64,000 nucleotides of DNA, taken from NCBI GenBank assembly GCA_905250025.1, contig CAJNOJ010000043.1, positions 372,001 to 436,000 on the forward strand, read 5' to 3'. The number at the start of each line of letters is the position of its first letter. The first letter of the stretch is position 1. The notes under the pieces were generated by a model. The model was not told the DNA's origin. It saw nothing but the letters and a program-made list of their open reading frames with translations, and searched no databases. Source of the stretch: Adineta ricciae (Eukaryota; Rotifera; Eurotatoria; Adinetida; Adinetidae). The translations under genes and the position numbers were made by a program. Shown here piece by piece: positions 26,201 through 34,219 of the stretch.

Positions 26201-27616
26201 TTTTACACTGTTTTTATCATCGCAAATCTGATGAAGATTTTCATCAATATACACTTTCCAATAGCGATTTGTTGCATTTGCTGGAATCGATGGAAAAGAA
26301 AGTAGTTAGGTATGATTTGTTAAATACGAATTGATATTACCTGTTTCGATTAATTTCCATGTGAAATCACTCGTGCTTTGTTGTTGTTTACCAATTTGAA
26401 TTGGTCGTCCATTCGCGTTTGAATCAACTGTAATCGATGTGTTTGTCTGCATACTGACAATTCGACACTGATCATTTCCATTATTTTCCTGTTGGATTTG
26501 AAATAGTTGATTTGCATTGTCTGTTTCATAGGACCATTGTTGAAGACTACTGGACGATATCACTGTTAGTGCTTTACCAGTTTGAATTGAAACAATCAAA
26601 TAAATGTTGGCTGCTGGGTTGACAGGAACAAATTGCCATAGTTGATTGAGTGTATTACTTTCCGACCACTGAACGATTGCAGTGTTATTGAGACTAGTTG
26701 AAAATTCTTTACAATCGATAAATTTATTGTTAACACTGTGAAGTATTCCATAAAGTTTAGATGGATCTGGATGGCACTTATTTGTAGTAGCTAAGAAGAG
26801 ATCGATAATTAAGATTAGAATTAATAGAGAATAGAGATTTTTTTACGAGGAGCAGGCGTTGAAACACTTTCAGTACATTGCCTTTGTTCATTAACACAAC
26901 TTTACATGAAAAGAGGAAGATAGTTTCAATCAACAGAACATGCTCGATTAATCTTACGATCCAGTATTATTGCAACAGATTTGTGTTTGATTACAATTGT
27001 TACATATTCTACAGTCACCCTCTACGTGATAAACGGATCAATATCAAGTAGATGATAGAAAAAAGGAAAGTAATTACTTGGAGTTTGCGCGATCAGTGCT
27101 GATTCAGGGGTCTCAATGGTTTGATTCGAACAGTGCGCTGCTGTAGTTCCACAGCTTTAAATTTACGTCAAAATCTATGTCTCCTATTTGATTCTAAACA
27201 TTTCTCAATACTCACAATCCAAATGGAGAACAACAGTCGCCAAGTGCAGAACAACCACAAACTCGACAATCACCAGCTAGAAGAGAATATATATATCGAA
27301 AGATTTGTTCATATCTCGTATATCATACAGCTTATCGTTGGTTGATTATTCGGCGGTGATGTTGTGGCATTCTTGCAGTGCTCTGGCGTATTTCCACAAC
27401 TAGATTCACAGAATTATATTTATATTCGATAGAAATCATTCTCTTACTAGCCAAATTCCGAACAGCAAAGATTGTCAGAACATCCTTCTGTTTTACAATT
27501 TTGACCACTAACTAGAACAAGAGTAAAAATATCTCATTGAAAGTCTATGCTAATACATTCATTCAATCTTTACCTAGCGAACTAGTTAACACAAGCAAAT
27601 AAATAATCGTCTTCAT
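20218..27616 (-). CDS. Giant secreted multidomain protein: CBM18 - ricin lectin - PAN/apple - sushi - DNA/RNA endonuclease - GH18 chitinase - CBM18
   Basis: One gene of about 16 exons, roughly 2,150 residues. I checked each intron phase and all join in frame. ATG 27616 opens a signal peptide (MKTIIYLLVLTSSL). Domains in order: three Cys-rich chitin-binding modules (27520-26840, for example CGNTPEHC); a ricin-type trefoil (26810-26345); about six PAN/apple-like Cys modules (26270-24120); a basic site RKRRRR near 23965-23985; a helical Gly/Ala-rich region (23960-23590); a second basic site RRRR near 23455; a sushi-like module (23340-23150); a non-specific DNA/RNA endonuclease with DRGH at 22897-22908 and NIAPQD; a GH18 chitinase with DGIDIDWEHP at 21686-21715; and three more chitin-binding modules (20850-20225). 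A 52-nt intron at 21198-21249 lies in the chitinase. The nuclease and chitinase active-site motifs look intact. It probably binds and degrades chitinous or cell-wall material extracellularly; the biological role is inferred. Confidence 0.85.
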
Positions 27617-27925
27617 GCGTGCGAAAGCTGAACATGAGGTAGATAACAAACGAAAAACTGTCTTGATGTCTATTTATACGGTGAGTGGAGAGTACAGTAT
27701 TCGCAATAGATTTTGTCCTTACATGACGCATTTTTTTATTTTGATCGATTAATACGTGCGTAATTGATTATTTTGCTTTTGTTGTTCGACGACCTAAAAC
27801 CCATGGGAAACTTGCATCCTTCGTCTTCAGTTCGAACAGTTTACAGGTAATCATCGACCTTGAAATAACCCACTGAAATATTCCTACGTAAGCAATGAGC
27901 AAATGAATTTATTTATAGAACATAG

Positions 27926-29065
27926 TCATTGATTATTGATGATAAAAATATATCGATATAAAGTGTTAATATATATTACACAAATCTCATTTTTCAATAA
28001 TTCTTGTGAAAAGATTTTCAACTCATCAATTGGTCCTTGAAGCTGACTCGATCGTCTAGAACTTTGATATACACCACAAAAGTTCAGTGAATAACAAGTT
28101 CCAAGAATAAACGTATTAAACTTATCACTAACTATTGTTCGCTGTACTAATTCGGAGAATAGTACCAATATTTATGCAGACATAGATCCATAGTGGGAAA
28201 AAATGAAAATAAATAATCCGACTGGCCCAGATAATAGAAGTCTATTGTTTAAAAACATGGTCCAGTGGTTAAATTTACAATATTTGTATCAAATGTTATT
28301 GTTGAAATAGTATTTATACTATTCATTTGATTCGAACCATCGGATCAATAGTGGGCAACTAAAGTACCTTCACCAAGAATTACAGTGGCAGTTTCGATGC
28401 GTGACACAAATATTAATTGGTCAAGAAGACCATTGCGATAAAAAGTTGCGCCAAAGTATGGTACTGGGACAAGATACAGCTAGCTCGCATTTCTTACGTA
28501 TGAACTTGAAAATCGACTGTTGTCATGTCGGCCATTGAGGAAAATCAGCTGTTGCGATGCTAACCGATCATAGATATAAACGACATGGAGCCATTGATGT
28601 AATGTCACTTGCGTTGTATCTATCAAATCAGCTATCTGTAGGCATTTATCATTAGCCGTTGTCTCGCAATGACTGAATAACATGAGATAATGATACACTA
28701 TATTCGGATTAAAAGATCTCAAAATCCAGATCCAAGCAGAAACAGTAAAACTAGTCGCGGTTAAGTCGAAGTAACAATTAACAAGTATCGTTACGTTGGA
28801 GGAATAGTTCATGACACCGCCACGCCCCGCATATCCCCGGAAATGACCAAAGATCGGTAAGATTCGATAATGAATTTCCGTACATGTCCCTCAAGGTACC
28901 GTTTTATTGAACGTATACATCATTAAAATTGGCATCAAATGAAATTATTTTTTGCAATAATGGTGAAGAATAAAGATTACAAATTCCATTATCATCATAA
29001 CTGTCTATGATGCATGATGATTCAATGGAGCATTGACATCCACACATGCATATTGTTGCCGCTAA
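27926..29065 (-). pseudogene. Relic of a LamG/concanavalin-like Cys-rich surface protein
   Basis: Reading from 29065 downward, a Cys-rich segment (CMCGCQCSIESSCIIDSY) is followed by a LamG-type jelly-roll (SFTVSAWIWI, LHQWLHVVYIYD near 28580-28770). Next comes a strand pair typical of the same domain (FYRNGLLDQLIFVSRIETAT near 28395-28455) and, in a second unit, GPIDELKIFSQELLKNE near 27995-28045. An in-frame TGA at 28345-28347 cuts the link between the two units, and other joins need frame changes that I could not explain with GT-AG introns. I therefore read it as a decayed gene. A working gene with unrecognised splicing remains possible. Confidence 0.5.
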
Positions 29066-29420
29066 TGATATACTGACTACTAGATATCAGTAGGACAAAC
29101 TGGCGAATAACCAGCAGAATGATAAATCGTCGGCGGTAGTGCTTTTATCAATATAACAAAACAGTAGGACACAAGTCGGTTGAATATATTACAAAACAAT
29201 TATCAATCAACTTTGAAACGTGATTTTCTGGCGTGGGTAATAACGGCGATGAAAAAATGTATTAGTCTTTCATAAATTACTTTCAAGAGGAATAGCAAAT
29301 ATCATCAGAAAAGCATCTCCTAATTCTTTGTGCAAATGTGACTGGAAACAAATTTATTAAACGAAGTTTCGAACCATTATGGTAGTGCCTGTTCTATCAA
29401 GATATAAATTCTTTTTAAAA

Positions 29421-29888
29421 TTAGCTCGTTGATTGACAACATGGAGTAGAAAGTGAAGTGTTCTGATTTGAAAATCCTATCAACGGTGTTCTTTCAGTTG
29501 TTGAATCGCTCTCGCGAGAACGAAGAATACCGAACATAAAATGACCGAGAACCAATCCGGCCAAAAGACTAATGAAAAAACCAGCTTCATAAGTCATGAC
29601 TAACAACATGGCAAAGTACGCAAGCAGCATATGCAGTCCATAAAGTAAAGACAGACATAGTTGTGAGATGATTAAGGATGACCTTCCATTCATCCTTTTT
29701 GCCAACAGCTGGCGGCTATATATTAATACCTCGTTCAATAGCCCCAAACAAAAAACACCTACAACTGCGAAAGCATATTTTATCGACGTATCAATATTCC
29801 AGCTGGGAAATAGAAAAAGTATACAATTTGTATCGCGACCAGAAAATTGAAATCCGTTCTGCATCACCATACATTTGTCCATCGCCAT
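29421..29888 (-). CDS. Ctr-type high-affinity copper transporter (SLC31 family)
   Basis: An intronless 155-residue protein with three membrane helices, which imports Cu(I) as a trimer. Helix 1 is YAFAVVGVFCLGLLNEVLIY after the conserved amphipathic entry (LFLFPSWNIDT). Helix 2 holds the copper-gate MxxxM motif as MLLVM (near 29590-29606). Helix 3 has the packing GxxxG motif in AGLVLGHFMFG. The short N-terminus has only three methionines (MAMDKCMVM) and no His cluster, so external copper capture may differ from yeast or human Ctr1. The Ser/Thr-rich C-terminus carries a CC pair near its end, a possible copper hand-off site. Confidence 0.88.
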   Translation of the reverse strand: MAMDKCMVMQNGFQFSGRDTNCILFLFPSWNIDTSIKYAFAVVGVFCLGLLNEVLIYSRQLLAKRMNGRSSLIISQLCLSLLYGLHMLLAYFAMLLVMTYEAGFFISLLAGLVLGHFMFGILRSRESDSTTERTPLIGFSNQNTSLSTPCCQSTS

Positions 29889-30147
29889 TTCCTCAAGTCG
29901 AATATTGTAATACTAAAATAGAGAAAGACCTAAGAAAAGATGCCGATATTTACATTCTCTTGATAAGTGAAATGTGCGCAAAATCCCATCTGACATTACA
30001 CTTTTGTGTTATCAATATGTTTCAGTAATCGACGACGACTTTCTGTTCCGCATGATTGAATTTTCGCTCTGTTCACTTCGCAAAACAGTAGCCACGTGTC
30101 TAAAAAGACTATTTTGTTGTCATTCATATTTTAATTGAATGATAAGT

Positions 30148-30249
30148 GTCGCTCTGGCAGATCAGTGTCGCCACCGATCTACTCGTTTTCATCATTGCAA
30201 CAAGAACCCTCAAGATGTGGTATATACCTCTTGGTAGGTTGTAATAAGC
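30148..30249 (-). ncRNA. Spliced-leader RNA gene (variant exon)
   Basis: The minus strand has the 22-nt SL exon at 30228-30249 with one change (ACCTACC instead of ACTTACC). It is followed at once by a GGTATATACC donor, and about 80 nt later by the conserved 3' part ending in a CTGCCAGAGC-type stem. Length is about 102 nt. The GTCC.TACAC element on the plus strand at 30288 is the shared promoter motif, 38 bp before the RNA start. It is paired head-to-head with a decayed copy at 30384. The changed base is within the exon next to the U-rich side, so leaders from this copy would be recognisable in RNA. Confidence 0.75.
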
Positions 30250-30383
30250 AACTTTCTTCATGGTGTGCCAAGCACAACATTTAGCCAGTCCCTACACGTT
30301 TTGCTTTCCCCTTTGGCTTCTTCTACAGTCGCAAACATACAGGCACAAAAGTTCCCGTGCCTCTCTCATCGTCAACAAAATCT

Positions 30384-30492
30384 GCTTAACGCAACATCTG
30401 TGTCAAAAGGTAAACGATCTTACTAGTTCAAAACACATGTTGTTATGGCGAACATGAGTGGATCGGTGACAGTACTGATCTACCAGAGCAAC
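30384..30492 (+). pseudogene. Decayed spliced-leader RNA gene
   Basis: The position and orientation match the plus-strand partner of a divergent SL pair. The 3' portion is recognisable (GATCGGTGACAGTACTGATC, then ACCAGAGCAAC). The exon region is badly diverged (GCTTAACGCAACATCTG instead of the leader) and the donor context is weak. I read it as a dead copy. Confidence 0.6.
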
Positions 30493-31226
30493 ACTTTGAC
30501 TTTAACCAAAAAGAAAACAAATACGAAACAATGTGATGATGTTGGTCATGATTTATAGCAACAGATACAGACTGCTACTGGTTCATGAATTAAATCAATC
30601 AAGCACTTCGCAGTGAAGGTTTTTATTAGGAGAAAGGAGGTACTCCAGTAGCTGAATACTCCAGCTAAACTATATGCAATATAGAAATTTCATAGCTTGA
30701 ATAAGATATCACACCGGTTCTTAGTCATTCTATCTCGTATATTTTTTTATTTCTTGGTGAGAATCGAGCACGGAGTCAAATAATTGTTGTACTGGTGATT
30801 CTACTTGAGGGGTCCTGTAGATACAATCGACTGCAGCAGTGAATGTGAACGCGAACTAGTTCCATTCAGTCGCTGCAGTAACATTACTTTTATTCGCCAT
30901 AATCCCTGTAACACTAGTGGAAGCCGGGCTCAACTGTAAAGCCACACAACCTTGTGAGTTATTCGTTTTAAACATTAGATATATCTTTAACACAATTATA
31001 TATCTATGCAGCCCTTCGATACATGTACATATATATGAATGCATTTGCATTGCTTCTATTGGTCCGACTGCGTTCCTAGTGTTTTGTTACTACTATTTAT
31101 ACAGAGCTCTATTCTTCATGTACGTTTATGCAAGTAACTACAAATGATTTCAATGGACAAGTGACAATCTTTTCTTTCATTGTTTCTTTCTTACGAACTT
31201 CAATCCATTTCCATCACACTCTTTAT
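30493..31226. other. Intergenic region
   Basis: No supported gene or RNA. Short frames here have no recognisable protein features. Confidence 0.5.
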
Positions 31227-31378
31227 TTAAGGATGATCTGCAGGTAATGTACTACGTCGACGAATGTGCAGAGCACGTTGAAAATAAGTGTGTGCTTCTG
31301 AAAAGTCCTCGATGTTCCAATACACCGCATCGGTGTTATTGTACGAAGTAGCCAACGAAGAATAATTAGAAGGAACTC
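31227..31378 (-). pseudogene. Isolated TPR (kinesin-light-chain-type) fragment
   Basis: About 49 codons that match the rotifer/kinesin-light-chain style tetratricopeptide repeat: SNYSSLATSYNNTDAVYW, then EDFSEAHTYFQRALHIRRR, LPADHP and a stop. One repeat alone without start codon or flanking repeats suggests a leftover of a longer TPR gene. Confidence 0.55.
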
Positions 31379-31383
31379 TCTTG

Positions 31384-31557
31384 TCAGATGTTAAGTGGAA
31401 GAATTAACTGAGTTACAATCACGATCAGAGCAGTGAATATTCCAATCAAATACAGTACAATGAGATCGGAAATGAGAAAACTGACTGACAGTTTTTCTAA
31501 CATTGAACACAACTGAGCAAGAAGTGGAGAAATTTGAGTACACACCTTGACAAACAT
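31384..31557 (-). CDS. Candidate 57-aa single-pass membrane microprotein
   Basis: An ATG at 31555-31557 opens a 57-codon frame. It has a short amphipathic start (MFVKVCTQISPLLAQLCSML) and one strong membrane helix (LIVLYLIGIFTALIVIVTQL), then stops five residues later. The layout, a short polar N-terminus and one C-terminal helix, is that of small membrane regulators such as phospholamban-like peptides, but no sequence match is claimed. There is no signal of introns. It could also be a chance frame. Confidence 0.35.
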   Translation of the reverse strand: MFVKVCTQISPLLAQLCSMLEKLSVSFLISDLIVLYLIGIFTALIVIVTQLILPLNI

Positions 31558-32367
31558 GACTTTTAAATAATTTTTTTATGAATCATACTTACCTGAGTGA
31601 TCAGATATAAAATCATTGTGAAAATCGATGCACAGACTATACGTGGCGAATATCAAAAACTCACCTCTCTCTATTTATATACAAGTTCATTTTGTTGAAA
31701 AACGTTTCTCATCTACGAAGTTTTCTTCTTCATCTATTAGTTTCTCTCCTCCGGATTTTTTCTTTCGAATATGTTTGAATACCAATATTGGTAATTGTGT
31801 GCAAATATACGAAAGAAAGGACTATCTGTAAGTAGTTGAAAAAAGATCAATTTTGAACCTAAACCATAATAGTTAAAGTCAAATCATGAGTTGACACCAT
31901 ATGTCTTGTTATAGCTGTCATCTACTGAATAGAAATTCTTTCGACAGATACCATGAGATGACACTGCTACACTAAAATCCAGTCATGTATATAAGGTAGA
32001 ATTGATTAATGATTGTCGAGTGTTGACGAATAAAAAAATACTTTATTCACTTGCGAAAGATAACAATGAATAATGTTATCATCTGCTGATGAGGAATTTC
32101 TATTAAGAAACTAATTTGTTATATTTAATAGATCATCAACAATCCTTGCCAATGCAGTGACAGTAAGTGCTAGTTTTTGTGGGAAAAGACATACAATGGA
32201 ACCGGTTTCGAAGATGATTGTTTACAAGATTGCGTTTGATCGTTCGATGAGTTCTCGAAAATAAATCCAACGACCAACTAATGGTCAAGTATAATAGAGA
32301 GTTATCTATCAATGTAATCCATAATCGAAGAAATTGATTCCATGTTTTACATTTGAATAATACAATT

Positions 32368-32579
32368 CCTGTTCCCGAAGGAACAGGAGTGGACCGAACT
32401 CGACGGCACTGCAGTGTCGAGACGATCCGTGGCACAGGTCCGAGTGAACCCGGGTGATCCTGGCCCATGTCCAAAAATCCGCTTGAAAGAGCCTGGCCCC
32501 GATGGGACCAGCGCCGGCTTTCAAACCGACGAGAACAGATACTACACTTTGATCTTAGCCGAAAAGGCCGAGAAGCGAT
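32368..32579 (-). ncRNA. U2 spliceosomal snRNA, copy 1
   Basis: The minus strand from 32579 reads ATCGCTTCTCGGCC, then GCTAAGATCAAAGTG and TAGTATCTGTTC. This is the universally conserved U2 5' end, including the GTAGTA branch-point pairing region. A Sm site (ATTTTTGG) follows, near 32473-32480, and the 3' end is a strong hairpin at 32368-32387. Length is about 212 nt, slightly longer than the vertebrate RNA. It pairs with the intron branch point in the spliceosome and is also required for trans-splicing of the leader encoded 190 bp upstream. A promoter element lies 39 bp before the start. Confidence 0.95.
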
Positions 32580-32617
32580 AACTAACATCACAAATTCGTT
32601 CCTCTTTTCTCCCTCAT

Positions 32618-32688
32618 GTCTCCACACATTTGATATTTTTCGCTTCCTACGAAACAAAGTTTCATCATTCGATAGATGCATGACGTCA
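32618..32688 (-). promoter_or_regulatory. U2 promoter: proximal element and CRE-like distal element
   Basis: On the minus strand GTGTGGAGAC (32618-32627) sits 39 bp before the U2 start. It matches the GTGTAGAGAC element before the SL genes. A perfect TGACGTCA palindrome at 32681-32688 lies 102 bp upstream, and the same palindrome lies 102 bp upstream of the second U2 gene. Confidence 0.65.
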
Positions 32689-32765
32689 TTTGTGTGACTA
32701 AGTTTCGCGAAGAAGCGACGAGGCATAACAGACGCTATTTTCTCTTTTTGAATTAATTTAAAGAT

Positions 32766-32865
32766 GTTGCTCTGGCAGATCAGTGTTGCCACGGATCCGC
32801 TCGTTTTCGTCATCGCAACGTGTATTTTGTGTGTGATATATACCTCTTGGTAAGTTGTAATAAGC
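32766..32865 (-). ncRNA. Spliced-leader RNA gene
   Basis: The SL exon is complete at 32844-32865 on the minus strand (begins GCTTATTACA, ends TTACCAAGAG), followed by a GGTATATA donor. The intron-like part runs about 78 nt and ends in the stem GTGGCA...TGCCAGAGC. The RNA would donate its 22-23 nt leader to pre-mRNAs by trans-splicing. It shares a 130-bp promoter with the plus-strand copy at 32996, and the U2 gene lies downstream on the same strand. I could not identify a classic U-rich Sm site. Confidence 0.85.
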
Positions 32866-32903
32866 AACGTTCCTCGATGTTGTCGAACCATGACATCTAG
32901 CCA

Positions 32904-32957
32904 GTCTCTACACTTTTCCCTTTCTCTCGCTTATTTCGAAACTCGATGTGTAGAGAC
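32904..32957. promoter_or_regulatory. Shared bidirectional SL promoter
   Basis: Two inverted copies of the proximal element occur in the 130-bp spacer. GTCTCTACAC at 32904-32913 serves the minus-strand SL gene, and GTGTAGAGAC at 32948-32957 serves the plus-strand one. Each lies 38 bp from its RNA start, and the spacing is the same at 50762 and 50815. Confidence 0.7.
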
Positions 32958-32995
32958 AACGAGGAGATCACGCTGCACACAACACGACGAAAGTT

Positions 32996-33097
32996 GCTTA
33001 TTACAACTTACCAAGAGGTATATACCGCATTCATAGAGTTCTTGTTGCAATGACGAAAATGAGCGGATCCGTGGTAACACTGATCTGCCAGAGCAAC
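32996..33097 (+). ncRNA. Spliced-leader RNA gene
   Basis: The exon at 32996-33017 is identical to the other intact copies, with donor GGTATATACC directly after it. The body contains GTTGCAATGACGAAAATGAG, and the 3' stem ends at CTGCCAGAGCAAC. Total about 102 nt. The base before the exon core is T, while the published leader (from memory) starts GG. Divergent partner of the copy at 32766-32865. Confidence 0.85.
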
Positions 33098-33267
33098 ATC
33101 TTTAAATTAATTGAAAAAGACAAAATAGCATCTCCCATTTCTCTTCGCTTCTTCGCGAAACTTAGTCACACAAATGACGAAACTTTGTTTCGTAGAAAGA
33201 GAAAAATATTATTGAATCCATTCATGCTTATGACTACTTACAAAGAGGCAAATTCCTCTAATAACAT

Positions 33268-33625
33268 TTGTTCCAAGTGGAGCTCGGTGAGCTCTATATA
33301 TTCCAAAAGAAATATTCCGAGAACTATCCTTCCTTACCCAGGATAAGGGTGTATAAAAAAATTGTATGATTGGCAACGTGTGATACCTTCGGGCAAGATT
33401 CGACATTTTCTTGAGCGGATTCGTTTCAGCGTAGGTTCCAATCAAACCAACACTGGTTCCAAGTACAACTTGATGAGCTCTATCGGTTCCAAAAAAGCTC
33501 TTTCTTCACCCTCAAAATCCCGAAACTAGAGAAAAACCGGGGCGGATTCGTTTTACAACCACCGACTGCGATTTTAACACTGGTTCCAGATCAAACTAGA
33601 CGAGCTCTAGCGGTTCCAATCATAA
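33268..33625 (+). repeat. Three degenerate copies of a GGTTCCA...GAGCTC...GGTTCCAA motif
   Basis: About 40-bp units at roughly 33268-33307, 33454-33494 and 33583-33622 share TTCCA, a central GAGCTCTA and a closing GGTTCCAA. They are spaced about 130-185 bp apart. Pyrimidine-rich sequence follows each. No coding potential is seen; they may be remnants of a tandem satellite or of a mobile element. The rest of 33213-34219 shows nothing I can name. Confidence 0.45.
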
Positions 33626-34219
33626 AAATTTTCACCCCACCCACACCCTCCTCATGGCGGCTATGGTCTCGGTCTTGATTGTTTTATGGCATGGTTAACA
33701 AACCAACATCAGATTCGTGATATCTGTCTCTATCTACGATTTCCTGGTGGATGTATACCATAAAAATAAGCTTCAGTGAAAAAATTGTAACTTCATATTC
33801 GTATGTATATATAAGTATAATCGAAGAAAAAAGTAACATTGCCAGACATACACGCACACACAGATATGAAAGCAAAGTGAAAATTCTAATCATTATGAGA
33901 CAGAATTCGTACATAGGTATACAGAGACAAAAAGAAATTGAGATGTGTAATTAACGGAATAAGTTGGACACATGAATTCATTATTTTGTATTCGATAACA
34001 AGAATATCACCGGTCGATAAGATAAGACATTGATATCAATTGATTTGTTCAATATAAGCTAATTGAAGTTCATTTTGGTGAGATTGTTGTTTTGTTGTTC
34101 GGACACATTTCGGAGAAAAATCACTGTTTGGACAAAAATACATTCAAACGCAAAAGAAAAAAAAGAATAAATTGCACAAATACTGAGGACACATAAATTT
34201 GGGTTTCGCTTTTCATTCA

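Larger units (their letters stand above)
32634..33212. repeat. Large palindrome enclosing a divergent SL gene pair
   Basis: The left arm (about 32634-32925) and the right arm (about 32935-33212) are imperfect reverse complements. Each arm contains an SL RNA gene and, outside it, sequence belonging to the U2 upstream region (for example ACTAAGTTTCGCGAAGAAGC on the left and its complement on the right). The palindrome therefore looks like a former U2-SL-SL-U2 arrangement whose right U2 has been lost. Confidence 0.75.

Noticed and set aside
32136..32891. Long minus-strand frames across the U2/SL region (also at 49540-49809)
   Set aside because: They read through the U2 and SL RNA genes, and their similarity between loci comes from the RNA genes. 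They are not protein genes.
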